A program made the position numbers and the translations under genes. From assembly GCF_900163545.1 (NCBI RefSeq), contig NZ_FUHW01000040.1:1-37455 (forward strand): a stretch of DNA of 37,455 bases. Reading direction: 5' to 3'. Under the pieces are notes generated by a model. It ran no database searches. It saw only the letters and a list, made by a program, of their open reading frames with translations, and had not been told where the DNA came from. Shown here one piece after another: positions 22,991-30,676 of the stretch; position 1 is the first letter of the stretch; each line of letters begins with the position of its first letter. Source of the stretch: Arthrobacter rhombi. GTDB lineage: Bacteria; Actinomycetota; Actinomycetes; Actinomycetales; Micrococcaceae.

Positions 22991-23593
22991 TTATGCGTTC
23001 GACGCTTCGCGGGCCGGAAGGGCGCCGTCGAGGATGACGACCAAACCCCAGGCGAAGGCGTCGGCGCCCAGTTGGGGGCCTCCGGGGATCGAGGGGTCGG
23101 TGGCCGCGAGGGCCGCGAGTTTGGCGTATTCCTGCCCTGCGGCGACGGAGCCCAGGATGTGGTTGAGGATCAGATGCTGTGCCCAGGCCGAATGCGCCGG
23201 ATCGATGCCGGCGGTCTCGAGCAGGTCACGCAGTCCGGTCAGCGGGAGCAGGGCCGCCGGTTGCATGGATTGGGCCAGTTGCACCACTTCGGCGCTGTCG
23301 GGCACCGGCAGGAGGGCCGAGCGGATGGCCGTGGCCACCTCGATGATTGCCGCGCGGGATGCGGCGGCCTCGCCGGGGGAGGCGGCACCGGTTGGGACTG
23401 GAAGCGTGATCCCTCCCAGCAGGCGGGCGGCGACATCGACGAGCAGGTCCTGCTTATTCTTCACATGCCAGTACAGGGCGCCGACCTGCACCTCGAGTTC
23501 CCTGGCGAGGCGACGCATGGACAGGTCGGCCAGACCGAACTCGGTGAGGATGCCGACGGCGGAGCCCACCACCTGTTCCCGAGTCAACGCCAT
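22991..23593 (-). CDS. bioQ: TetR-family regulator, probable biotin-synthesis repressor BioQ
   Basis: 200 aa. The N-terminal TetR HTH runs over residues 4-50 (VVGSAVGILTEFGLADLSMR, then LARELEVQVGALYWHVKNKQ), followed by an all-helical ligand domain. It is divergent from bioB, as BioQ is in corynebacteria and mycobacteria. The intergenic DNA holds two TGAAC-N3-GTTCA palindromes, close to the BioQ box I recall (TGAAC-N3-GTTAC). A -10 TAGACT (23605-23600) six bases before the ATG predicts a leaderless mRNA, and box 1 is centred about 37 bp upstream of that start, so autoregulation is likely. Identification rests on context and operator rather than on family-specific residues. Confidence 0.8.
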   Translation of the reverse strand: MALTREQVVGSAVGILTEFGLADLSMRRLARELEVQVGALYWHVKNKQDLLVDVAARLLGGITLPVPTGAASPGEAAASRAAIIEVATAIRSALLPVPDSAEVVQLAQSMQPAALLPLTGLRDLLETAGIDPAHSAWAQHLILNHILGSVAAGQEYAKLAALAATDPSIPGGPQLGADAFAWGLVVILDGALPAREASNA

Positions 23594-23599
23594 GCCCGT

Positions 23600-23605
23600 A
23601 GTCTA
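23600..23605 (-). promoter_or_regulatory. -10 element of bioQ
   Basis: TAGACT on the minus strand, six bases before ATG 23593. The operator at 23623-23637 covers the matching -35 region, so repressor bound there would block bioQ as well as bioB. Confidence 0.55.
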
Positions 23606-23622
23606 CGGCGTCTCCATCGTTG

Positions 23623-23637
23623 TTGAACACCGTTCAA
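23623..23637. promoter_or_regulatory. BioQ operator box 1
   Basis: TTGAACACCGTTCAA: a perfect 6-3-6 inverted repeat. Its left half TTGAAC doubles as the -35 of a bioB promoter with TACGCT (23645-23650) 16 bp downstream. Confidence 0.75.
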
Positions 23638-23644
23638 TTTATTG

Positions 23645-23650
23645 TACGCT
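23645..23650 (+). promoter_or_regulatory. -10 element of the biotin operon
   Basis: TACGCT, 16 bp after TTGAAC (23623-23628). It gives a start near 23657 and a leader of about 49 nt with GGGAG before the GTG of bioB. Confidence 0.5.
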
Positions 23651-23666
23651 GGATCAATTGCACCGC

Positions 23667-23679
23667 TGAACGGTGTTCA
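23667..23679. promoter_or_regulatory. BioQ operator box 2
   Basis: TGAACGGTGTTCA: a perfect 5-3-5 inverted repeat, centred 43 bp (about four helical turns) from box 1 and just downstream of the predicted bioB transcription start. The same-face spacing favours cooperative binding. Confidence 0.72.
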
Positions 23680-23705
23680 AGTATGACTCATGAGGGAGAT
23701 GCAAC

Positions 23706-24830
23706 GTGGCAATGCCAACAGGAACACCCGAGGCCCAGAGTGCTGAACCGACCGATGGGCAGTGCGTAGCCAGCGGGACTCCGGGGGGATGGCACCGCGC
23801 CGTCGACGAGGTGGTCGCCGGACGCAGGCTCGACGCCGCGGGGGCGGCAACCATCCTGGCCACCCCCGACGAGGAGACCCTGGCGCTCGTCGGTGCCGCG
23901 GGTGAGCTGCGCCGTCGTCATTTCTCGAACACGGTCAAGGTCAACTACCTGGTGAACCTGAAATCGGGTCTGTGCCCCGAGGACTGCACCTACTGCTCCC
24001 AACGGCTGGGCTCCGCCGCCCAGATCCTGAAATACACCTGGATCGACGCCGATGAAGCGGTCAGGCAGGCCGAACTGGGCATCCAAGGCGGCGCCAGCCG
24101 CGTCTGCATGGTGGCCAGTGGCAAGGGACCGGCGAATCGCGACGTCGACCGCGTCGCAGGAATGGTCGGACAGCTCAAGGAACGCAACCCCGAGGTGGAG
24201 GTTTGCGCCTGCCTGGGAATCCTGAAATCCGGCCAGGCCGAAAAACTGCGCGACGCCGGGGTCGACGCCTATAACCACAACCTGAACACCGCCGAATCCA
24301 AATATGAGGACATCTGCACCACCCACGAGTTCTCCGACCGGGTCGCCACCGTTCAGGCCGCTAAAACGGCAGGACTCTCCCCGTGCTCCGGACTTATTGT
24401 CGGCATGGGCGAAACCGACGAGCAGCTCGTCGAGGCCGTCTTCGCGCTACGCGATCTGGACGCCGATTCCATCCCCGTGAACTTCCTCATGCCCTTTGAT
24501 GGCACGCCGTTGGAAGGGACCTGGGAACTGACCCCGCTCAGATGCCTGCGCATCCTGGCCCTGGTCCGGCTCGCGGCACCGGCCTCCGAAGTCAGGATGG
24601 CCGCGGGACGCGAAATGCATTTGCGCTCCCTGCAGCCGTTCGCCCTGCAGGTCGCCAACTCGCTCTTCCTGGGCGACTACCTCACCAGTGAAGGCCAGGA
24701 GGCCGAAGCGGATCTGGCCATGATCGCCGATGCGGGCTTCGAGGTCCTGGGCGCTAGTAGGGAAAACGTCGGGGCGAACCCGACCATCCGGCGTCGTGGT
24801 GCCGGAACGGAAGTGGCCCCCAACGCATGA
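23706..24830 (+). CDS. bioB: Biotin synthase
   Basis: 374 aa radical-SAM enzyme that inserts sulfur into dethiobiotin in the last step of biotin synthesis. The SAM-cluster motif CxxxCxxC is [11 protein letters not shown] near residue 88. Further family segments are [11 protein letters not shown] near 190, GLIVGMGET near 223 and [11 protein letters not shown] near 300; the arginine that bridges the 2Fe-2S cluster should be within the last. Start GTG 23706 follows GGGAGATGCAAC; an ATG two codons later is possible. The N-terminus has about 25 extra flexible residues. It is the first gene of the operon and its TGA overlaps the bioA ATG. Confidence 0.95.
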   Translation: MAMPTGTPEAQSAEPTDGQCVASGTPGGWHRAVDEVVAGRRLDAAGAATILATPDEETLALVGAAGELRRRHFSNTVKVNYLVNLKSGLCPEDCTYCSQRLGSAAQILKYTWIDADEAVRQAELGIQGGASRVCMVASGKGPANRDVDRVAGMVGQLKERNPEVEVCACLGILKSGQAEKLRDAGVDAYNHNLNTAESKYEDICTTHEFSDRVATVQAAKTAGLSPCSGLIVGMGETDEQLVEAVFALRDLDADSIPVNFLMPFDGTPLEGTWELTPLRCLRILALVRLAAPASEVRMAAGREMHLRSLQPFALQVANSLFLGDYLTSEGQEAEADLAMIADAGFEVLGASRENVGANPTIRRRGAGTEVAPNA

Positions 24831-26203
24831 GTGAGAACCACACCGGCACTGCTGCGCCCACGTTGCTTGAACGGGACGCGGGCCTGCTCTGGCACCCCTA
24901 TGCGAACCTGGACGCCGGGGCGCTGTACTGCGTCAACTCCGCCGCCGGCAGCCAGCTGGAACTCGCGGGCCCCGGAGGCAGCCACCGGGTGATCGATGGG
25001 ATGTCCTCCTGGTGGTCGGCAGTCCACGGCTACAACCATCCGACGCTGAACGCCGCGGCCCACGCCCAGATCGAGGACTACAGCCATGTCATGTTCGGTG
25101 GGCTCACCCATGCCCCGGCGGTGGAGCTGGCCGAACGCCTGCGGGCGGCGGCCCCACCCGGGCTCGAGCATGTTTTCCTGGCCGATTCCGGATCGGTCAG
25201 CATCGAGGTGGCGTTGAAGACCGCGGTGCAATACCAGGGGGCACGCCGCCGTGCCGGCCGCCACCGTTTCCTGGCCCTGCGGGGCGGCTACCACGGCGAC
25301 ACCCTCGGGGCGATGGGTGTCTGCGACCCGGTGGATGGCATGCATTCGGCCTTCCCCGGTCTGGTGGCGGGTCATCTCTTCGCCTCCCGTCCACCTCGGG
25401 CCCGCTTCGAACCCGACGCCGGGAACGCGGAGGGCGGGCTATGGGCCTATGACACCGAGGCACTCGAGGCCTGGGAGGGACAGGTCCGCCGACAGGTGGC
25501 CGAAACGACCGACACCCTGGCGGGAATCGTGGTGGAGCCGGTGCTCCAGGGTGCCGGCGGCATGTACGTCTACCCACCGCAGGTCCTGCGGATCCTGCGA
25601 GCCATCGCCGACGAGGAGGATCTGGTGTTCATCCTGGACGAGATCGCCACCGGCTTCGGACGCACCGGAAAGTACTTCGCCGGCGAATGGGCCGGCGTCG
25701 TCCCGGATTTGATGTGCGTGGGCAAGGCGTTGACCGGAGGCTACGTGACCCTGGCGGCACTGCTGGTCGGGCAGAAGGTGGCCCGCGTCATCGCCGCCTC
25801 CGATACCGACACGATCCTGCATGGGCCGACGTTCATGGGCAACCCGCTGGCCTGCCGCATCGCCGCCGCCTCGATGGACCTGCTCGCCATCCCGGACGCA
25901 GGCGGGGCCCCCGCCTGGAAGACGGCGGTTACTGCCCTGCAGACCGGTTTGCACACCGGACTGCAACCGGCGATGGAACTGGCCTGCGTCAGTGACGTCA
26001 GGGTGCTGGGAGGCATTGGCGTCATTGCGTTGGACCGGCCCGTCGACGTCACCGCGCTCACCCACGCCGCCGTCCGGGCCGGTGCCTGGGTGCGCCCCTT
26101 CAGGAACCTCGTCTACCTCATGCCGCCCTACGTCGCCGAGCCGGAGGAGCTCTCCCGCCTCTGCTCAGCGGTGACCGGGGCGATCGCCGAGGTCCACGCA
26201 TGA
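24827..26203 (+). CDS. bioA: Adenosylmethionine-8-amino-7-oxononanoate aminotransferase
   Basis: 458 aa class III aminotransferase using PLP and S-adenosylmethionine as amino donor to make 7,8-diaminononanoate. It shows HPYANLDAG near residue 23, [15 protein letters not shown] near 58, the PLP-phosphate region [13 protein letters not shown] near 119, [16 protein letters not shown] near 153, the PLP aspartate in [13 protein letters not shown] near 269, and the Schiff-base lysine in VGKALTGGY near 300. ATGA overlaps join it to bioB and bioF. Its length is typical. Confidence 0.95.
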   Translation: MSENHTGTAAPTLLERDAGLLWHPYANLDAGALYCVNSAAGSQLELAGPGGSHRVIDGMSSWWSAVHGYNHPTLNAAAHAQIEDYSHVMFGGLTHAPAVELAERLRAAAPPGLEHVFLADSGSVSIEVALKTAVQYQGARRRAGRHRFLALRGGYHGDTLGAMGVCDPVDGMHSAFPGLVAGHLFASRPPRARFEPDAGNAEGGLWAYDTEALEAWEGQVRRQVAETTDTLAGIVVEPVLQGAGGMYVYPPQVLRILRAIADEEDLVFILDEIATGFGRTGKYFAGEWAGVVPDLMCVGKALTGGYVTLAALLVGQKVARVIAASDTDTILHGPTFMGNPLACRIAAASMDLLAIPDAGGAPAWKTAVTALQTGLHTGLQPAMELACVSDVRVLGGIGVIALDRPVDVTALTHAAVRAGAWVRPFRNLVYLMPPYVAEPEELSRLCSAVTGAIAEVHA

Positions 26204-27396
26204 GCGCGTGGCAGCAGTGGCTCCAGGAACGTGCCCGGGTCCGCGAGCTGCGTGGATTGACCCGCGCCACCGACGAAGCCACCGGGCTCTACGATCTGGC
26301 CTCCAACGACTACCTGGGCCTGGCCCGCGACCCCCGATTGGTCGAGGCGGCGCACCGGGCGAGCCTGCGCCACGGGACCGGCGCCTCCGCCAGCCGCGTG
26401 GTCACCGGCACACATCCGGTGCATCGGGAACTCGAAGGCGGGCTCTGCCGGCTGACCGGCAGGGACGAGGCGCTGGTCTTCTCCAGCGGCTACCTGGCCA
26501 ACCTGGGGATTCTCGGCGCGCTCGGCGGACCCGGCACGCTGCTGGTGGTGGATGAGCAGGCCCATGCCAGCCTCATCGACGGGGCCCGACTGGCCCGCAG
26601 CCCGCTGGCCTGGACCTCCCATCATGGCGTGCAGGAAACCATCGACCTGCTGGCCAGCCGCAACCAACCGCGGGCCGTGGTCGTCGTGGAATCCGTGTAT
26701 TCCGTCGGTGGGGACGCCGCCCCACTGGCCGAACTCGCCGCCGCCTGCCGTCAGTACGACGCCTTGCTGCTGGTCGACGAGGCCCATTCACTCGGTGTGG
26801 GCACCGCAGGTGGGGCCGTACGGGCCGCCTCGCTGGCCGGGGACCCCTCGGTGGTGGTCACCGCGACGCTGTCCAAGGCGCTCGGTGCCGCCGGCGGGGC
26901 CGTTCTGTTCGGTGGGGAGCCGGCAGGAATGTTGCGCACCCACTTGGCCAGTACCGCCAGAAGCTTCATCTTCGATACTGCCCTGGCCCCCGGCTGCGCG
27001 GCGGCCGCCGGCGAAGCCGTGCGGATCCTGGAGAACGACCCAGCCCTGGCCGCGGCGGTGCCGACCCAAGTCGAGCTGATGACCGACACGCTGGGCCGGC
27101 TGCTGCCTGCCGGGTCGCGGTCGGGGCAGAGGAACCCGGCCGAGCCCGGGGTCATCGAATCCGGGGCCGGAGCGGTGGTCTCCCTCCGGGTGGGCTCGGC
27201 CGAAACGGCCACCAGCATTGCGGCCGAACTGCGTGAAGCCCGGATCGCCGTCGGATGCTTCAGACCGCCCAGTGTCCCGGACGGGGTGTCCCGCATCCGG
27301 TTGACGGCCCGGGCCAACCAGCACCCCGAAGAGCTGGCGGACGCTCTGGTCACGGTGGCCGCTACCGTGTCACGCCATGCCGGGGTTCCTGCATGA
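26200..27396 (+). CDS. bioF: 8-Amino-7-oxononanoate synthase
   Basis: 398 aa alpha-oxoamine synthase: condenses a pimeloyl thioester with L-alanine and releases CO2. PLP site residues are visible: ASNDYLGLARDPR near residue 31, GTGASASRVVTGTHPVHREL near 60, VVESVYSVGGDAAPL near 165, DEAHSLGVGT near 193, and Schiff-base Lys in TATLSKALGAAGG near 227. It starts at the ATGA overlap with bioA. Its presence requires a pimeloyl-CoA or pimeloyl-ACP source; no bioC, bioH or bioW is in the window, and the P450 that follows directly is the likely supplier. Confidence 0.94.
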   Translation: MSAWQQWLQERARVRELRGLTRATDEATGLYDLASNDYLGLARDPRLVEAAHRASLRHGTGASASRVVTGTHPVHRELEGGLCRLTGRDEALVFSSGYLANLGILGALGGPGTLLVVDEQAHASLIDGARLARSPLAWTSHHGVQETIDLLASRNQPRAVVVVESVYSVGGDAAPLAELAAACRQYDALLLVDEAHSLGVGTAGGAVRAASLAGDPSVVVTATLSKALGAAGGAVLFGGEPAGMLRTHLASTARSFIFDTALAPGCAAAAGEAVRILENDPALAAAVPTQVELMTDTLGRLLPAGSRSGQRNPAEPGVIESGAGAVVSLRVGSAETATSIAAELREARIAVGCFRPPSVPDGVSRIRLTARANQHPEELADALVTVAATVSRHAGVPA

Positions 27397-28487
27397 AAAC
27401 CGCCGACTACTTCACCGTCACCGACCCGCAGCAGGTGCGCGAGGTCCTCGAGCGCACCACGGAATTCCTGCCCACCAATGCCCTGACCGCCGTCGAACCC
27501 CTGGGGCCGGAGGCGCTGCGCGTCCTGGCCCAGGTCGGCTTCGCCCTGCCGCCGGTACTGGCCTCGGCCGTGGGGGACGAACACCTGCGCGTCAGGAAGC
27601 TCGTCGCCCGGTTCTTCAGCCCGGCCAAGGTCGCAGCCGTCGCCGACCGGGTTGCGTCGCTGGCCCGCGAACAGGCAGCCGAAGCCCGGTCCACGCTGGA
27701 GAAGGGGTCTCCCGGGGATCTAGGCGAACGCGTGGGCGCGATTCCCGCGCAGATCATGTGGGAGCTCATCGGGGTGTCCGGACCGCCACAGGAATCCTTG
27801 CGGCGGTGGAGTCGTGACTCGCTGGAACTGTTCTGGGGGTGGCCCGGGACCGGCCGCCAGGTTGAACTCGCCCACGGTGCCGCCGAATTCTATGCCTGGC
27901 TCAAGCAAGCGGTCACCGCCAGCGTGGGCAGCGAGAACCTGTTCGGGGTCCTGCATGCGGCGGGGCTGGGGGTACGGCAGATCTGTTCGCTGGGCTACTT
28001 CCTGGTCATCGCCGGACAGGAAACGACGGCGTTGCTGATCAACACCGTCCTCTACCGCGCCCTGGCCGATCCCGGGGCCTGGGACGATTGCGCCGGAACC
28101 GACGGACTGGCGGCCAGCAAGCGTCTCGTCCGGCGGGTGCTGGCGACCGAATCGTCGGTCCCCACCTGGCGACGCAGAACGGTGGAGGGGGCCATGCTGG
28201 GTGGCCGTCAGCTACCAGCGGGGGCCGAGATCCTGCTGGAACTGACCGGTCACCACGACCCGGAGACGGTGGCCGACGGAGGCGCAGGCTACGGGCTGGC
28301 CTTCGGCCACGGATTGCACCGCTGCCTGGGCTCCCGCCTGGCCGAACTCGAAGCGGGACTGGTGCTCCACGAGGTGGCCAGCACCCTGCCGGATGCGGTG
28401 CCTTCCGGCCCCGAACCCGAGTGGCTGCGACTGCTCTCCTTTCAAGCGCCCCGGCAGGTCCGGGCGCAGATCGCTGGAGGAACATGA
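27393..28487 (+). CDS. Cytochrome P450 in the biotin operon, lacking ExxR (BioI-like candidate)
   Basis: 364 aa, shorter than the usual 400. The heme loop FGHGLHRCLG carries Cys311, and the I-helix AGQETT (207-212) is intact. The C-helix region GDEHLRVRKLVARFF (61-75) is also normal. The K-helix ExxR motif is absent: RRVLATESSVP (247-257) replaces the expected EExLRxxSPV, and no other ExxR exists between the I-helix and heme loop. The meander before the heme loop is also shortened. ATGA overlaps tie it to bioF and bioD, so it is a true operon member. By analogy with Bacillus BioI it may cleave an acyl-ACP or fatty acid to the pimeloyl unit; this is inference. Confidence 0.85.
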   Translation: MKTADYFTVTDPQQVREVLERTTEFLPTNALTAVEPLGPEALRVLAQVGFALPPVLASAVGDEHLRVRKLVARFFSPAKVAAVADRVASLAREQAAEARSTLEKGSPGDLGERVGAIPAQIMWELIGVSGPPQESLRRWSRDSLELFWGWPGTGRQVELAHGAAEFYAWLKQAVTASVGSENLFGVLHAAGLGVRQICSLGYFLVIAGQETTALLINTVLYRALADPGAWDDCAGTDGLAASKRLVRRVLATESSVPTWRRRTVEGAMLGGRQLPAGAEILLELTGHHDPETVADGGAGYGLAFGHGLHRCLGSRLAELEAGLVLHEVASTLPDAVPSGPEPEWLRLLSFQAPRQVRAQIAGGT

Positions 28488-29191
28488 AGATCCTGATGGT
28501 CACCGGAACCGATACCGGTGTGGGCAAAACGGTCGCCACGGCGGCGTTGGCCGCCCGCTGGCAGCACGAGGGGCTGCGTGTGGGCGTCTATAAGGCGGTG
28601 CAGACCGGCATCTCCGCCACGGGTAGCGGACCTGAACCGGCGGATATCTCCGAGGTGCACCGGCTGGCCGGGGAAGACGTCGTCGTCCGGGAGGGGATCC
28701 GGCTGCCCCTGCCCGTGGCCCCGGTGCCAGCGGCCCGGGACGCGGGGGTGGCGCTACCGCCGTTGAGCGAGCATGTGGCCACGATCCGGGACCTGGCCTC
28801 GAGCGTGGACATCGTCCTGGTCGAAGGTTCAGGGGGACTGCTGGTGGAACTCACCGCCGCCGGGGAAACCCTGGCGGATCTGTGCGCCGCAGTGGATGGT
28901 GAGCTGATCTTGGTGGCCCGCCCCGATCTGGGCACGCTGAACCACACCCTGCTGACCCTCGAGGCCTCCCGTGCGCGCGGGCTCGACCTGGCGGGAGTGC
29001 TGCTGGGCAGCTGGCCCGAACAGGCAGGCATCGTCCATGTCAGCAACGAGGCGTACCTGCGCGATCACTGCTCCGCCTCCTCGACCCCGTGGTTCGGCCG
29101 TATCCCCGAGCGTGCGGGCTCATTGTCGCGATCCCAGTTCCGGGCCGGGGCCGTCCACTGGCTCTGCCCGGAGGCCACCACCGCTTCATGA
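28484..29191 (+). CDS. bioD: Dethiobiotin synthetase
   Basis: 235 aa ATP-dependent carboxylase that closes the ureido ring of dethiobiotin from 7,8-diaminononanoate, CO2 and ATP. The P-loop is GTDTGVGKT (residues 8-16). The substrate loop YKAVQTG lies near 37, VLVEGSGGLLV near 110 and ARPDLGTLNHT near 145. The start at the ATGA overlap with the P450 gene has GGAGGAAC before it and leads straight into the P-loop. It is the last gene of the operon. Its reading frame has in-frame upstream extension, which I reject. Confidence 0.94.
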   Translation: MKILMVTGTDTGVGKTVATAALAARWQHEGLRVGVYKAVQTGISATGSGPEPADISEVHRLAGEDVVVREGIRLPLPVAPVPAARDAGVALPPLSEHVATIRDLASSVDIVLVEGSGGLLVELTAAGETLADLCAAVDGELILVARPDLGTLNHTLLTLEASRARGLDLAGVLLGSWPEQAGIVHVSNEAYLRDHCSASSTPWFGRIPERAGSLSRSQFRAGAVHWLCPEATTAS

Positions 29192-29380
29192 CTGGTCCAT
29201 TATGTGGAAAAGTCGCATGTTGGCAGGCACTTGGGTAACCTTGATGCGTAAGAGCCCCTTTCACTCTTACGCTCCAGCCCGATTTCTGGGCGGGGTACGG
29301 AGGACAGGGGCGTTCTTGTGTCCGGCACCGCCGGAACCCGGCGCAAGCCGGCCGCTGACCCACGCAAGGGGGAGGATCCC
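29192..29380 (+). promoter_or_regulatory. bioD-purA intergenic region with inverted repeat
   Basis: 189 bp without a gene. A perfect 9-bp inverted repeat, GCGTAAGAG (29246-29254) and CTCTTACGC (29264-29272) with a 9-nt loop, follows a possible -10, TAACCT (29236-29241). A second small hairpin, TCCGGC-ACC-GCCGGA (29321-29335), precedes the purA RBS GGGGGAGGA. The larger repeat may end the biotin operon or act in the purA leader; it lacks a T-run, which argues against a simple terminator. Confidence 0.45.
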
Positions 29381-30676
29381 ATGCCAGCAATCGTGATCGT
29401 CGGAGCCCAATGGGGTGACGAGGGAAAAGGCAAGGCCACTGACCTGCTCGGAGGCCGTGTCGACTACGTGGTCAAACCCAACGGCGGCAACAACGCCGGG
29501 CATACCGTCGTCGTCGGCGGCGAGAAGTACGAGCTGAAGCTCCTTCCCGCGGGCATCCTTTCCCAGAACGCGACCCCCATCATCGGCAATGGCTGCGTGG
29601 TGAACCTGGAAGCCCTGTTCGAGGAGATCGACGGGCTCGAGGCCCGCGGTGCCGACACCTCGAAACTGCGCATCTCGGCCAACGCCCACCTGGTGGCCCC
29701 CTACCACCAGACCATGGACAAGGTCACCGAACGGTTCCTGGGCAAACGGGCCATCGGCACCACCGGGCGTGGCATCGGCCCCGCCTACATGGACAAGATC
29801 GGCCGGCTGGGCATCCGCGTCCAGGACGTCTTCGACGAATCCATCCTGCGCCAGAAGGTCGAAGGGGCCCTGCGGCAGAAGAACGAACTGCTGGTCAAGG
29901 TCTACAACCGCCGCTCGGTCGAGGTCGACGAGATCGTCGAGTACTTCCTGGGCTTCGTGGAGCGGCTGCGCCCGCTGGTGATCGACTCCACGTTCGTGCT
30001 CAACGAGGCCCTCGACGCCGGCAAGGTGGTGCTCATGGAAGGCGGGCAGGCCACGTTCCTGGACGTGGACCACGGCACCTACCCGTTCGTGACCTCCTCG
30101 AACCCGACGGCAGGAGGGGCCTCCGTCGGCTCGGGGATCGGCCCGACCCGGATCACCCGCTCGGTCGGAATCATCAAGGCCTACACCACCCGTGTCGGGG
30201 CCGGCCCTTTCCCCACCGAGCTCTTCGACGAGATGGGCGAGTACCTGCAAAAGACCGGCGGCGAGTTCGGAGTCAACACCGGACGGGCCCGCCGTTGCGG
30301 CTGGTACGACGCCGTACTGGCTCGCCACGCTTCGCGGGTCAATGGCTTCACCGACTATTTCGTGACCAAGCTCGACGTGCTCTCGAACATCGAAAGAATC
30401 CCGGTGTGCGTGGCCTACGACGTCGACGGGGTCCGCCACGATGAAATGCCCATGACGCAGACCGACTTCCACCACGCGAGGCCGATCTTCGAGTACTTCG
30501 ACGGCTGGACCGAGGACATTACGAAGGCCAGGACCATGGAGGATCTGCCAGAGAACGCGCGGAACTACATCCTGGCGCTGGAGAAGATCTCTGGAACCCG
30601 GATTTCGGCCATCGGTGTCGGCCCCGACCGCGAGCAGACGATCGTGCGGTACGACCTGATCGACGACACGCTCTAA
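29381..30676 (+). CDS. purA: Adenylosuccinate synthetase
   Basis: 431 aa, normal length. Makes adenylosuccinate from IMP, aspartate and GTP in AMP synthesis. The GTP loop is [12 protein letters not shown] (residues 7-18) with catalytic Asp, and [10 protein letters not shown] (about 38-47) carries the catalytic His. Others are [13 protein letters not shown] near 127 and the aspartate-binding loop [15 protein letters not shown] near 296. ATG 29381 follows GGGGGAGGAT; an upstream in-frame ATG-like start at 29318 is rejected. The stop TAA shares bases with the stop of the convergent monooxygenase gene (CTAA). Confidence 0.96.
   Translation: MPAIVIVGAQWGDEGKGKATDLLGGRVDYVVKPNGGNNAGHTVVVGGEKYELKLLPAGILSQNATPIIGNGCVVNLEALFEEIDGLEARGADTSKLRISANAHLVAPYHQTMDKVTERFLGKRAIGTTGRGIGPAYMDKIGRLGIRVQDVFDESILRQKVEGALRQKNELLVKVYNRRSVEVDEIVEYFLGFVERLRPLVIDSTFVLNEALDAGKVVLMEGGQATFLDVDHGTYPFVTSSNPTAGGASVGSGIGPTRITRSVGIIKAYTTRVGAGPFPTELFDEMGEYLQKTGGEFGVNTGRARRCGWYDAVLARHASRVNGFTDYFVTKLDVLSNIERIPVCVAYDVDGVRHDEMPMTQTDFHHARPIFEYFDGWTEDITKARTMEDLPENARNYILALEKISGTRISAIGVGPDREQTIVRYDLIDDTL

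Noticed and set aside
29321..29335. TCCGGC-ACC-GCCGGA hairpin before purA as a terminator
   Set aside because: Short stem, no T-run, and it lies just before the purA RBS, where a terminator would block the gene; it is probably incidental in GC-rich DNA.
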